DNA of 64,000 bases from an uncultured Clostridia bacterium (GCA_948440265.1 CAOJOK010000002.1:124001-188000), one strand, 5' to 3'; counted from the first letter of the stretch, positions 18,237 to 28,415 are shown. The notes: generated by a model from the sequence alone, not told the origin. Numbers and translations: made by a program.

Positions 18237-20561
18237 TTAAATCTCCCAGATATCCCTGCAGTATCCCGACACCGTATAGTCGGAAGAAAATCTTCCTGCG
18301 CTTGCGGTGTTCAAAAAGCTCTTTATGAGAAAACCTACCGTTCCGTATTCGGAATTGAGTTTAAGCTTGGTTTTCAAATACGGCTGAAAATCTTTAAACA
18401 GGAAGTAGTTGTCCGCTCTGTGCCAGCTTGCCCCGACAAGCAGAGAATCATACAGCTCTTTAAACATACCGCTGCCGCCGTCGGAAAAAGTTCCGTCTAT
18501 GAGAGTGTCGACCGCCGCTCTCAAAACGGGGTCACTTTCATATATCGCTTTCGGGTCATAACTGTCTTTAACGGCGGCAAGCTCGTCGGCTTTGGCTCCG
18601 AAAAGATATTCGTTTTCTTCGCCCGCGCTTTCGGCTATCTCTATATTCGCGCCGTCGTATGTTCCCAAAGTGACCGCGCCGTTTAACATAAGCTTCATAT
18701 TGCCCGTCCCCGACGCCTCCGTGCCTGCCGCGGAAATCTGTTCGGAAACGTCCGCCGCCGCCACTATTTTCTCCGCATACGATACGTTATAATCGCCGAC
18801 AAACACGACTTTCATTTTATCCGAAACGCTTTGGTCGGCATTTATCTTTTCGGCAATTTCGTTTATATATTTGATTATCGCTTTGGCGCGCGTATAGGCA
18901 GGCGCGGCTTTGGCGCCGAAAATAAACGCCGTCGGCTTGAAATCTTCGATACTCCCGTCCTTTATGCCATTGTAAATCGCGACAATGGAAAACGCGTTCA
19001 ACAGCTGTCTTTTGTATTCGTGCAGGCGTTTTATCTGCACGTCGAACATAAACTCGTTTGGAATTTCTATTCCCTCTTTTTGTTTTATATATGCAGACAG
19101 TTGTCTTTTATTGGATTTTTTTATCTGATAGAATTCTCTCATCGTATTCGCCCATCCGAGAAACTCTTTCAGCTTTTCCAGCTCTTTCAAATCGGTTATC
19201 CACTTGTCACCTATCAAATTCGTGATAAAATCCGCAAGACTCGGATTGGCAAGCAGCAGCCACCGGCGCTGCGTAATACCGTTGGTTTCGTTGAAAAACT
19301 TTTCGGGATACAGCTCGTACCAATCTTTCAACGTATCCGCTTTTATGATTTCTGTGTGTATCTTCGCCACGCCGTTCACCGCCTTGCCGCAATAGCAGGC
19401 AAGGTTTGCCATACGGACAAAGCCGTCCGCTATTATAAGACGGTTCTTTTCGTCCGCGCCCGTTTCTTTCAGCTCGGACTTCAACCGCTCGTTGATTTTT
19501 TCCAGCACGACATACACCTGCGGAATAAGCCCCTTGACGAGCTTTGTTTCCCACTTTTCCAGAGCTTCGCTCATAACGGTATGATTGGTGTAAGCAAAGA
19601 CTTTTTTCGCGACGTCAAAGGCGTCGTCGAAAGAAAACCCTTCCTTAATCAGCAGTCTTATAAATTCGGGAATGGCAAGCGTCGGGTGCGTATCGTTCAG
19701 TTGCACGACGGCGAACCGCTCGGCTTTAGACAAATCGCGGTTCTCGCTTTTTGCCCTTTCAATCAAGTCCTGCATAGACGCGCTCGTAAAGAAATACTGC
19801 TGAATAAGCCGCAGCTTTCTCCCCTTTAACGTACTGTCGTTGGGATACAGCACCGCGCTTATTTTTTCCGCGCGCTGTCTGTCGGCATAAGCCGCGGAGT
19901 ATTTACCGCAGTCGAATTTCTCGAAGTCGAACTCGCAAATCGGTTCGCTCTGCCAAAGCCGCAGAGTATTTACCGTTTCTCCGCCATAGCCTATTATGGG
20001 CATATCGTACGGCACGGCTTTGACCGCAAAATTTTTATACTCCACCACTCTTCTGTCGCGCTCGGAGCGAACCGACCACGGGTCGCCCCATTTCAGCCAG
20101 TCGTCGGCATATTCCTTTTGAAATCCGTTCTCGAACTTCTGTTTGAAAAGTCCGTAACGATAGCGTATTCCGTAGCCGTCGAGATTTTTCCCGAGCGTTG
20201 CCGCCGAATCCAAAAAACACGCCGCCAATCTTCCGAGACCGCCGTTTCCGAGCGCCGCGTCGCCTATTTCCTCGAAAACGCTTTCGCTTATCCCGTGAGA
20301 TTTCAAAAGTTCGAAAACTTTTTCGTCTATGCCGAGATTTTTCAAATTGGCATAAATCGCCCGTCCCATAAGAAATTCGGCGGACATATAATACGCCGTC
20401 TTTTGTTCCTTTCGCTTCTGCTTGCAGGAAACATAAGTTTCGTTCACCTTTCTCATAACAGCCGACGAAACCGCGTTATACAGTTCTTTTGCGTCCAATT
20501 CTTCCATCGGTCTGTCATAAGTTCGGGCTATCTCTTTCAATATGCTTTTTTTGATACTCAT
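18237..20561 (-). CDS. glgP: glycogen/starch/alpha-glucan phosphorylase
   Basis: GT35 motifs (GNGGLGRLAACFLDS, EASGTGNMKLMLNGAVTLGTYDGANIEI); start reassigned to MSIKKSILKEI. Confidence 0.95.
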   Translation of the reverse strand: MSIKKSILKEIARTYDRPMEELDAKELYNAVSSAVMRKVNETYVSCKQKRKEQKTAYYMSAEFLMGRAIYANLKNLGIDEKVFELLKSHGISESVFEEIGDAALGNGGLGRLAACFLDSAATLGKNLDGYGIRYRYGLFKQKFENGFQKEYADDWLKWGDPWSVRSERDRRVVEYKNFAVKAVPYDMPIIGYGGETVNTLRLWQSEPICEFDFEKFDCGKYSAAYADRQRAEKISAVLYPNDSTLKGRKLRLIQQYFFTSASMQDLIERAKSENRDLSKAERFAVVQLNDTHPTLAIPEFIRLLIKEGFSFDDAFDVAKKVFAYTNHTVMSEALEKWETKLVKGLIPQVYVVLEKINERLKSELKETGADEKNRLIIADGFVRMANLACYCGKAVNGVAKIHTEIIKADTLKDWYELYPEKFFNETNGITQRRWLLLANPSLADFITNLIGDKWITDLKELEKLKEFLGWANTMREFYQIKKSNKRQLSAYIKQKEGIEIPNEFMFDVQIKRLHEYKRQLLNAFSIVAIYNGIKDGSIEDFKPTAFIFGAKAAPAYTRAKAIIKYINEIAEKINADQSVSDKMKVVFVGDYNVSYAEKIVAAADVSEQISAAGTEASGTGNMKLMLNGAVTLGTYDGANIEIAESAGEENEYLFGAKADELAAVKDSYDPKAIYESDPVLRAAVDTLIDGTFSDGGSGMFKELYDSLLVGASWHRADNYFLFKDFQPYLKTKLKLNSEYGTVGFLIKSFLNTASAGRFSSDYTVSGYCRDIWEI

Positions 20562-20678
20562 AACAAAATCGCTTCTCCTTCTGCGGAAATTATAACACCT
20601 CCTCGGCTTTTTTGCAACTAAATAAAACCGAGAAGGCGTCTGTCTTGTCATTGTTTTTCGACGGAAATACGACTGTTT

Positions 20679-22682
20679 TTAAGCAAACTGCGCGTTATAC
20701 AGTTTTTTATAGAAGCCGTCTTCTATTTGCATAAGTTCTTCGTGATTTCCCTGTTCCACTATGTCGCCGTCGCGCATAACGAGAATTTTATCGGCGTCCT
20801 TGATTGTGGACAGGCGGTGCGCGATTATAAACGACGTGCGCCCTTCCATAAGGTGCGCCATAGCCTTCTGAATGAGCAGTTCCGTGCGCGTATCCACGGA
20901 AGAAGTCGCTTCGTCCAATATCAGCACCTTCGGGTCGGCAAGCACAGCTCTGGCTATCGTCAAAAGCTGTTTCTGACCCTGCGAGATATTGTCCGCGTCT
21001 TCGTTTATCACGAAGTCATAGCCGCCTTCCAGCGTGCGTATAAAGTGGTCGGCACAGGCAATCTTTGCCGCGCGCACCACTTCTTCGTCGGTGGCGTCCA
21101 ACTTTCCGTAACGTATGTTTTCTCTAATCGACGCGCTGTACAGCCAGGTATCCTGCAAAACCATACCGAATTCCTTTCTCATTCCGTCGCGGCTGTACTC
21201 CGCCACATTCTTGCCGTCGAGATAAATCGCGCCGCCGTTTAAGTCGTAAAACCGCATCAGCAGTTTGACCATAGTGGTTTTGCCCGCGCCCGTAGGTCCG
21301 ACGATAGCCACTTTACTGCCGGCTTCTATCTTCGACGAAAAGTCGTTGATTATGATTTTGTCTTCGCTGTAACCGAACCTGACGTTTTCGAACTCCACCA
21401 CGCCGCGGCAGTTTTCGGGTTCGCCCTCTCCCGTTTCCTTTTCGTCTTCCGCGTTCAAAAAGCCGAACACGCGTTCCGCACTCGCAACGGTAAGCTGCAG
21501 CGTATTCATAATATTGCCGAACTGCGCGACGGGCTGATTGAACTGCCGCATATACTGGATAAACGACTGGATATTGCCGACGCCGAGTCCGCCGTTTGCG
21601 ACGAGAACGCCGCCGACCACGCAGGTAACGACATAGCCGATATTGCCTATAAGCTGCATACACGGCTGCATAAGTCCCGAAAGAAACTGCGATTTTTTCG
21701 CCGCCTGCGCCAAATCCGTGTTTAGCTTATCGAAGTCCGCCTTGCTGTTTTGCTGACCGTTATAGAGCTGAATCACCTGGTGCGCGCCGTACATTTCTTC
21801 GATGTGCGCATTGGCTTCGCCGAGCTTTTTCTGCTGATTGACAAAGTGCTTCTGCGACAGTTTGACCACGGTCATAACAAGCAGGAAGGAAAGCGGCATA
21901 ATTACAAGCGCAATCAAAGTCAGTATCCAGCTTATCGAGAACATCATAATCATCACGCCGATAATCGTCGTAATCGCCGTCACAAGCTGTGCAAGGCTTT
22001 GGTTCAGCGACGTGGAAATATTGTCGACGTCATTGGTAAGATAGCTCAAAACTTCGCCGCTCTTGACGTTATCGAAATATTTAAACGGCAGTTTGTTTAT
22101 TTTCAAATCTATGTCTCTGCGCAGTCGATACGAAATTTTCTGCGCCACGCCCGCAAGCAAGAAGCTCTGTCCGTAGCTCAAAACACCGGAAACGGCAATC
22201 AATATAGTCGCCGCAAGCAGCAGTCTTATGACGGCGTCTATATCCATACCAGGCGCTTTATACAGCCGCATATTAAGCACGGCGTCGCGGTATTTCTGCG
22301 GCACGTTCTCCGCAAAATTTGCGCTGTCTTGATTGGCAAAGTCCATCAGGTCTTGAAGCGTCACGTCCTGTACGTTCTTTCCGCTCTGCGCCGCTATGCC
22401 GCCTGCCAGGCTCTCCATTGTCATACCGTTTTCCAGCGACTTCTCCACGCCTGCATAAACTTGCTTTTGAATAAGTCCCGTAATGAGCGTATCCGTCGCA
22501 TTACCCGTGATTTTGGGTATGTTTATCGTAAGCACCACGGCGGCAATCGCCAATAAAAAAGATATGATAATCGGCGCAATCGACGCGCGCATATAACGTA
22601 TAAGCTGTCCGAGAGTGCGTTTGAAATTGACGGGCTTTGCTCCCGGCATCGCCCTTTGTCCGTGCATAGGCATATTAGGCAT
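20679..22682 (-). CDS. ABC exporter, fused permease/ATPase (subunit 2)
   Basis: Walker A GPTGAGKTT, signature ISQGQKQ, Walker B VLILDEATSSVD, N-terminal TM domain. Confidence 0.93.
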   Translation of the reverse strand: MPNMPMHGQRAMPGAKPVNFKRTLGQLIRYMRASIAPIIISFLLAIAAVVLTINIPKITGNATDTLITGLIQKQVYAGVEKSLENGMTMESLAGGIAAQSGKNVQDVTLQDLMDFANQDSANFAENVPQKYRDAVLNMRLYKAPGMDIDAVIRLLLAATILIAVSGVLSYGQSFLLAGVAQKISYRLRRDIDLKINKLPFKYFDNVKSGEVLSYLTNDVDNISTSLNQSLAQLVTAITTIIGVMIMMFSISWILTLIALVIMPLSFLLVMTVVKLSQKHFVNQQKKLGEANAHIEEMYGAHQVIQLYNGQQNSKADFDKLNTDLAQAAKKSQFLSGLMQPCMQLIGNIGYVVTCVVGGVLVANGGLGVGNIQSFIQYMRQFNQPVAQFGNIMNTLQLTVASAERVFGFLNAEDEKETGEGEPENCRGVVEFENVRFGYSEDKIIINDFSSKIEAGSKVAIVGPTGAGKTTMVKLLMRFYDLNGGAIYLDGKNVAEYSRDGMRKEFGMVLQDTWLYSASIRENIRYGKLDATDEEVVRAAKIACADHFIRTLEGGYDFVINEDADNISQGQKQLLTIARAVLADPKVLILDEATSSVDTRTELLIQKAMAHLMEGRTSFIIAHRLSTIKDADKILVMRDGDIVEQGNHEELMQIEDGFYKKLYNAQFA

Positions 22683-24405
22683 TTTGCAACTCCTCCTTCG
22701 ACAGCTGGGAATGAGCTATCTCGTTATAGACCGAACAGTTTTTCATAAGTTCGGAGTGCGTTCCCTTTCCGACCAGCCTGCCCTCGTCCAGCACGAGTAT
22801 CTGGTCTGCGTTCATTATAGAACCGACGCGCTGTGCGACGATTATGATATTTTTGTCGGACAGCTTCTCTTTCAGAGCGGCGCGCAAAGCGGCGTCCGTC
22901 TTAAAGTCCAACGCCGAGAAGCTGTCGTCGAAAACATATACGGGGGCTTTTTTATACAGAGCGCGCGCTATGGCAAGGCGCTGTTTCTGTCCGCCGGACA
23001 CGTTGCCGCCGCCCTGCGCGATTTCGCTTTCGTATTTATTTTCCTTTGTTTCTATAAATTCCGTCGCCTGCGCAATCTCCGCCGCCGCCGTCATATCTTC
23101 GGAATTTCCGTCGATATCGTTATACTTGATATTGCTCTCTATCGTGCCCTTCAAAAGCACGTTTTTCTGCGGCACGAAAGACACGTTGTCGCGCAGACTG
23201 TCTACCGTATATTCGCGCACGTCCCTACCGTCCAGCTTGACGCTGCCCTCGCTGACGTCATACAGTCTCGGTATCAGTTTTATAAGCGTGGACTTTCCCG
23301 AACCCGTTGCGCCGATAATCGCCGTAGTCTGACCGGGCGACGACGTGAAGCTGATATCTTTAAGCACCGCGTCTTCGCTGTCGCCGTAACGGAACGTCAC
23401 GTTTTCGAATACAAGTTCTCCTTTCAAATCGCCTGCTTCGACGGCATTCTCTCTGTCCACAATGCTGATTTTTGCTTTCAATACTTCGTTTATACGCTTT
23501 ATGGAAACCACCGCTCTCGGCATAAGCACGAACACCATAGTCACCATCATAAACGCCATTATGATTTGCACCGCATACTGAATAAACGCCATCATAGACG
23601 TCACCATAGCGATATTCGTCGCCTGATAGGACGCTATCCAAATGACGGCAATGGACACGCCGTTCATTACCACCATAACAATCGGCATAAACATACCCAT
23701 AACGCGGTTTACGAAAAGCTGAGTCTTTTTAAGGTCGGTATTGACTTCGTCGAATCTGTTTTCTTCGAACTGCTGCGTGCCGAAAGCCCGCACCACTTCT
23801 TTGCCCGAAAGCGACTCTCTGGCAACCGAATTGAGCTTATCGATAATTTTCTGCAGCCTTGTAAACTTCGGCTGAACTATGAGCATAAGCACGCCGAGCG
23901 AGCAGATTATGACGCCCACCGCCGCCACTATGACCCATACCAAAACGCCCATACCTTCGCTGTTTGCAATGGCTTTTATAATTCCGCCCACCGCCAATAT
24001 AGGCGCATACATAACGATACGCACAAACATAATAGTGAACATCTGCACCTGCGTCACGTCGTTCGTGGAACGGGTTATCAAAGACGATACCTGAAATTTA
24101 TCGAACTCCGACGCCGAAAAATCGGATACTTTCGCAAACATCATCTCACGCAGTTTCTTGCTTGTTCCCGAGCCGACTACGGACGCAATATAGCCGACGA
24201 GCACGGAACACACCGTCACCAATGCGGCATACCCGAGCATAATTCCGCCTATTTTCAAAATCTCCGCCGTGCCTGCGCCGCCGACGACCTGTTCCATCAT
24301 CTGCGCCATATACTCCGGCATTGCAAGGTCGGCAAATGCCTGTACGAACAATAAGACAAAGCATAAGATTAAATGCGGTATATACTTTTTGTAGACTTTA
24401 AACAT
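22675..24405 (-). CDS. ABC exporter, fused permease/ATPase (subunit 1)
   Basis: Walker A GATGSGKST, signature VSGGQKQ, Walker B VYVFDDSFSALD; overlaps subunit 2 by 8 nt. Confidence 0.93.
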   Translation of the reverse strand: MFKVYKKYIPHLILCFVLLFVQAFADLAMPEYMAQMMEQVVGGAGTAEILKIGGIMLGYAALVTVCSVLVGYIASVVGSGTSKKLREMMFAKVSDFSASEFDKFQVSSLITRSTNDVTQVQMFTIMFVRIVMYAPILAVGGIIKAIANSEGMGVLVWVIVAAVGVIICSLGVLMLIVQPKFTRLQKIIDKLNSVARESLSGKEVVRAFGTQQFEENRFDEVNTDLKKTQLFVNRVMGMFMPIVMVVMNGVSIAVIWIASYQATNIAMVTSMMAFIQYAVQIIMAFMMVTMVFVLMPRAVVSIKRINEVLKAKISIVDRENAVEAGDLKGELVFENVTFRYGDSEDAVLKDISFTSSPGQTTAIIGATGSGKSTLIKLIPRLYDVSEGSVKLDGRDVREYTVDSLRDNVSFVPQKNVLLKGTIESNIKYNDIDGNSEDMTAAAEIAQATEFIETKENKYESEIAQGGGNVSGGQKQRLAIARALYKKAPVYVFDDSFSALDFKTDAALRAALKEKLSDKNIIIVAQRVGSIMNADQILVLDEGRLVGKGTHSELMKNCSVYNEIAHSQLSKEELQNA

Positions 24406-24471
24406 CTGTGTTAAGGTCTCCTTTTTATATACTTTATTTTCTCTTTTATTCCCTCTTGCTATACAAAATAA

Positions 24472-24500
24472 ATTATATGCCTATCCGAAAAAACTGTCAA
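24472..24500 (-). promoter_or_regulatory. consensus sigma-A promoter for the ABC exporter operon
   Basis: Minus strand TTGACA-N17-TATAAT. Confidence 0.9.
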
Positions 24501-24558
24501 CCTATGTAAAACTATTATCTTGTGAAATTTCTGTGAAATAAATTTCTCACGGTTTCCC

Positions 24559-24587
24559 TTTACAAAATATCGGCTTTTTGCTATACT
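24559..24587 (+). promoter_or_regulatory. sigma-A-like promoter for the 24607 gene
   Basis: TTTACA-N17-TATACT. Confidence 0.7.
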
Positions 24588-24606
24588 TTACGGTAGAGGA
24601 TTTTCA

Positions 24607-25236
24607 ATGGCTTTAAAGCGTAAAGACAAACAGCCGCACGGCACATACGTATCGCAAAAAGACGAAGCGATTTTAAAAAAAGCGCAGAAAACGCGCTTGA
24701 TTTTTATGTATCTGTCCACGCTCACGCTGGCTCTGCTTTTATTCGTTCCGCAGGAGTGGGCGGAGTTTGCCAAAAATATTCTGTGGCTGCAGACTTCATA
24801 CGTCGTTTTGATTTTCGCACTCATAATCACTTCGGTCGCGACGTCGTACTTTGCGTCCCGCGGCTGCAACGTAGCAAAGCCGATAAACGAAAAGCGCCGC
24901 CCGAAAAAGGGCTTCGAAAACCGCACTTTCGCATCCGTCGAACTCTTTTCCGCATTGCACTTTATTCACGCCGCCGCACAGCTGGCACTGCTTATATACG
25001 GAGTTATAAGTTACGGCTTCAACGTATGGGACGTGCTCGCGGCTCTCCTGGGTTGTTGCGGAGCGGCTTTCGCCTTTATGTTCCGCCTTGTGACTTTCAG
25101 AACTCTCAAAGAGGATTTGCTGTATGTTCCGCCTATAAAAACGGAATTGCCGCAGAAAGCAGACGAGCAGTCTGAAAAAGAGCAGGAAGCTTCCGAGCCG
25201 TCGCAAGACTCGGCAGAAAACGAAAAGACGGAATAA
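24607..25236 (+). CDS. hypothetical membrane protein (209 aa) with acidic tail
   Basis: Four hydrophobic segments and C-terminal E/Q/S-rich tail; promoter and terminator bracket it. Confidence 0.75.
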   Translation: MALKRKDKQPHGTYVSQKDEAILKKAQKTRLIFMYLSTLTLALLLFVPQEWAEFAKNILWLQTSYVVLIFALIITSVATSYFASRGCNVAKPINEKRRPKKGFENRTFASVELFSALHFIHAAAQLALLIYGVISYGFNVWDVLAALLGCCGAAFAFMFRLVTFRTLKEDLLYVPPIKTELPQKADEQSEKEQEASEPSQDSAENEKTE

Positions 25237-25270
25237 ATCATTGCGGCAATACCATTTCGAAAAAACGCAA

Positions 25271-25304
25271 AAAGCGGAGATTATCAAAAATCTCCGCTTT
25301 TTTA
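25271..25304. terminator. bidirectional terminator between convergent genes
   Basis: 12-bp stem AAAGCGGAGATT/AATCTCCGCTTT with T tract. Confidence 0.85.
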
Positions 25305-25321
25305 TACCGCCGAATTTTCCG

Positions 25322-26101
25322 CTAAACAACCAACTCATTGCCGACATATATATAAGAAACATTCGAACACCGCTCGGCTATTTTCGAAAAATTCTTCAGC
25401 CCCGTACAATGGCACGTGTATACTTTTCCTTCGAACCGAGCTATTCTTTCGCATAGCCCGTCGATATAGTCGTCGTCAACCGTTTTCCCCATCGTGTGAA
25501 ATCCGCCTATATATATGTCGATAGTTTCATTCGTACCGTTCAGGATATTTACGAAACCCTTGTGACTGCACCCTGCAAAGAGCACGTTTTTGTCGGACTT
25601 AATCAACAGGTTCTGTTCGTGCTCGAACTTATCGATTTGTTTATTTTTATCGAGCAGTGTTTTATTGCACGGCGATATAAGCGTATCTCCGACAGCCTGA
25701 AAAATGCGAAGTTCGTCGTCGATGTCATAATTACCGTCAAGCAAAACTATTTGATTTCGATTCATCAAGCTCTTTTTGATTCCCACTGAAAATGCCAAAA
25801 ACAACACTTTGCAATAATGCTTTTCAAAAGCGGAACGCTGGATATATATTTTTGCCGAATTATTGACCGCCAAAAACGCACTCAATCCTCCGCCGTGGTC
25901 AAAATGCCCGTGCGAAATAACGACGGTATCCACTTTCGACAAATCGATACCTTTCATCTCGGCATTCCGCAAAAAAGTCCTGTTCGGTCCCAAATCGAAA
26001 AGAATTTTATGATTATCCGTTTCTATATAAAAAGACAGTCCGTGTACGGCTTTATATCTGCTGTTTTGCGTGTTGTTGTCCACTAAAGACACTATTTTCA
26101 T
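25322..26101 (-). CDS. MBL-fold metallo-hydrolase
   Basis: SHGHFDHGGG metal motif, FAGCSHKGFVNIL, GGFHTMGK. Confidence 0.9.
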   Translation of the reverse strand: MKIVSLVDNNTQNSRYKAVHGLSFYIETDNHKILFDLGPNRTFLRNAEMKGIDLSKVDTVVISHGHFDHGGGLSAFLAVNNSAKIYIQRSAFEKHYCKVLFLAFSVGIKKSLMNRNQIVLLDGNYDIDDELRIFQAVGDTLISPCNKTLLDKNKQIDKFEHEQNLLIKSDKNVLFAGCSHKGFVNILNGTNETIDIYIGGFHTMGKTVDDDYIDGLCERIARFEGKVYTCHCTGLKNFSKIAERCSNVSYIYVGNELVV

Positions 26102-26119
26102 AATACTTTTCCCGTGATA

Positions 26120-26371
26120 TTATAATCTGTCTTTAATATGCGCCGTTATAATCGTATAGCTGTACGAGTTTATAGTTATCGTCATATTATTTACTTCGCA
26201 GTACCAATTCTTTCCTTTCTTGTATATATTGCAGTCCTTATCCGATATTTGATTTTTCAAATATTCCACCACGTTGTCCGTATCTGTTTTCAAATTTCTT
26301 TTAATTCTTTCTATACCCATTTCCGTAGTATGAACTTTGTCTATATTTGAAAGCAAGACTTCTTTATCCAT
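26120..26371 (-). CDS. DUF3781-like small protein
   Basis: MDKEVLLSNIDKVHTTEMGIERIKRNL...NWYCEVNNMTITINSYSYTIITAH. Confidence 0.7.
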   Translation of the reverse strand: MDKEVLLSNIDKVHTTEMGIERIKRNLKTDTDNVVEYLKNQISDKDCNIYKKGKNWYCEVNNMTITINSYSYTIITAHIKDRL

Positions 26372-26397
26372 AGCTCCGCTCCCTTTCGGTCGGCAAT

Positions 26398-26952
26398 TCA
26401 TCTGCCGAAATCGCAGTCGGGTTCGTGGTCGTCCACTATGCCGACAGCCTGCAAATAGGAATATATAATCGTCGAGCCGACAAATTTCATTCCGCGTTTC
26501 CGCAAATCTTTGGATATGGTATCGGAAAGCGGCGTGGTGGCTCTAATAATTCCGTCTCTGTTTACAATTTGTTTTCCGTCTGTAAAATGCCAGATGTATT
26601 TTGAAAACGAACCGTATTCGGACTGAATATTCATAAATATTTCGGCATTTTTTACAGCCGCTTTTATTTTCCGTCGGTTGCGAATTATATTCTTATTTTG
26701 AGCAAGCTCGTCCTGCTTTTGCTGCGTATACTCCGCTACTTTTTTATAGTCGAAGCCGTCGAACGCCGCTTTAAACGCTTCGCGCTTATTGAGCACGCAC
26801 TCCCAGGATAGCCCCGCCTGAAAACCTTCCAGCACAAGCATTTCAAAAAGGTATCCGTCGTCATAACTCGGTTTACCCCATTCGTTGTCGTGATATTCTA
26901 TGTATAAAGGGTTTTTCGGATTTGCCCACCGACATCTTTTAGGTTCGCTCAT
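26398..26952 (-). CDS. tag: DNA-3-methyladenine glycosylase I
   Basis: RCRWANPKNPLYIEYHDNEWGKPSYDD...FEMLVLEGFQAGLSWE; C-term HEPDCDF. Confidence 0.93.
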   Translation of the reverse strand: MSEPKRCRWANPKNPLYIEYHDNEWGKPSYDDGYLFEMLVLEGFQAGLSWECVLNKREAFKAAFDGFDYKKVAEYTQQKQDELAQNKNIIRNRRKIKAAVKNAEIFMNIQSEYGSFSKYIWHFTDGKQIVNRDGIIRATTPLSDTISKDLRKRGMKFVGSTIIYSYLQAVGIVDDHEPDCDFGR

Positions 26953-27028
26953 AAGATACTCCTCGAATAATAAATCTCCGTCATTCTCGCACATTATACT
27001 ATAAATAACGCAAAAAGTAAAATAAATA

Positions 27029-27060
27029 AGCTCACCGCCCTGCAAGCAAGTCGGTGAGCT
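27029..27060 (-). terminator. terminator hairpin downstream of the ferritin-like gene
   Basis: AGCTCACCG...CGGTGAGCT 9-bp stem followed by TTATTTATTTT on the minus strand. Confidence 0.7.
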
Positions 27061-27081
27061 ATTGTTGTTTTTGCGGTATTC

Positions 27082-28353
27082 TTAATTTCCCTTCGGACGG
27101 CGTCCCACTTCGGTATTATCCACCATTCTGTTTCGCAGTTCTTTGACGGGGTGCGATTCTTCTTCGAAACGATAGTCTTCGCCTGCTTCCAAAATATACT
27201 TGTCTATGACGTTGTGACTGGCGACATATGCAGGAGACTTATTGACCGTTTCATTGTATTTGAAAAACTCGCAGTTGTCGGGCAATTCTCTGACTGGCAC
27301 GATTTCTTCCAGCAATGCGGAATTGTTGACTGTCTTGCCGAGAATCTGACGTATATAAGTCTTGTTCGGCTCGGCGTTCTTGTTGAATGCAATGAGTTCG
27401 GGAAACTCGCCGCCGTTCAAAAGCTGTCCGGCGTCTTTTTTCTCATACTTGTTCAAAAGCCGTGCAATCTCGTGCAAATGCGATATTTCCTGCGTCAAGT
27501 GCGATTCCCAAATGCCGCGGATATATTCGTCGGTTTCGTCTTGCATAAGAGAATAATAAAGATAACATTCGGCATATTCGTGCAAAAGCGCGCACTCCAA
27601 CCAAGTGGCTGAAACGTCCATAAGCGATTCGTACTGCGTGACGTGCTGTTCTTCTATCATACCGATTTCCATAAACAAACGTCTTCCGAGGTCGCTGCCC
27701 GAATAGAATGTGGCTATATTCATATAATAGTTCATCGTCTGCTGTTCCGCCGCCGTTATAATCGCCGTCTGCAATTTCGTCAGTGGGTCCGCGCTCTTAT
27801 TGTCTATGCCGCGGCGCACGTCGTCAAACGGATAGCGGTGTTCGGAAATGGTGGGGCGTCCGGGCATTATCTCCGTATAACCGCCCACAAGTTTTTCGCC
27901 GAGCACACCCTGCTCCATTTCCAAAAGGTCGCTGAAACGGTACAGGTGGTCGAAGTCTTCCAAAAGCGCAAAGTCCAGCGATTTTTTGACGTACGGGTCC
28001 TTTTCGCGGCGCGCCATAAGCGCGGTCAAATCGACGGCGAGCTGTTCATAGCCTATCGTGTGCTCCAAAATCGTTTCGTCGATTGGCTTCAAACAGCTGA
28101 TTTTCTTTTGCTGCTGCTGTTCGCTTCTGCGGATAAGCGCAATTTCACGCCTTAAATCGTTGTTCGTGCAGTGTCTTGCAAAATTATGATAGAACCAGTT
28201 CTGCTCGAACTCCGTGCCGTTCATAAGTATGACGCGCACTTTCGTGTAGGGGTCGGCTTCCATCTTATTGTACTGCTTCGGGTACAGCTTTTTCCAATCT
28301 TCGAACCATTTATCCGATTTCACGGGCTTGACGTCAAGCGGATTAAAACTCAT
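27082..28353 (-). CDS. predicted ferritin-like / four-helix protein of unknown function
   Basis: MSFNPLDVKPVKSDKWFEDWKKLYPKQYNKMEADPYTK...; repeated helical E/H motifs (EHTIGYEQL, EDFDHLYR, EEQHVTQYESL, EYAECYLYY). ORF-track N-terminal extension judged spurious. Confidence 0.6.
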   Translation of the reverse strand: MSFNPLDVKPVKSDKWFEDWKKLYPKQYNKMEADPYTKVRVILMNGTEFEQNWFYHNFARHCTNNDLRREIALIRRSEQQQQKKISCLKPIDETILEHTIGYEQLAVDLTALMARREKDPYVKKSLDFALLEDFDHLYRFSDLLEMEQGVLGEKLVGGYTEIMPGRPTISEHRYPFDDVRRGIDNKSADPLTKLQTAIITAAEQQTMNYYMNIATFYSGSDLGRRLFMEIGMIEEQHVTQYESLMDVSATWLECALLHEYAECYLYYSLMQDETDEYIRGIWESHLTQEISHLHEIARLLNKYEKKDAGQLLNGGEFPELIAFNKNAEPNKTYIRQILGKTVNNSALLEEIVPVRELPDNCEFFKYNETVNKSPAYVASHNVIDKYILEAGEDYRFEEESHPVKELRNRMVDNTEVGRRPKGN

Positions 28354-28415
28354 TTTAAATATCACTCCTTGTTTATTCGTTACCCGAATTATCCCCCTTT
28401 CTCCAAGGTTTATAC

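Noticed and set aside
18237-20651. 30-aa N-terminal extension of glgP
   Set aside because: Spans promoter-like AT-rich sequence; homologous start is MSIKKSILKEI at 20561
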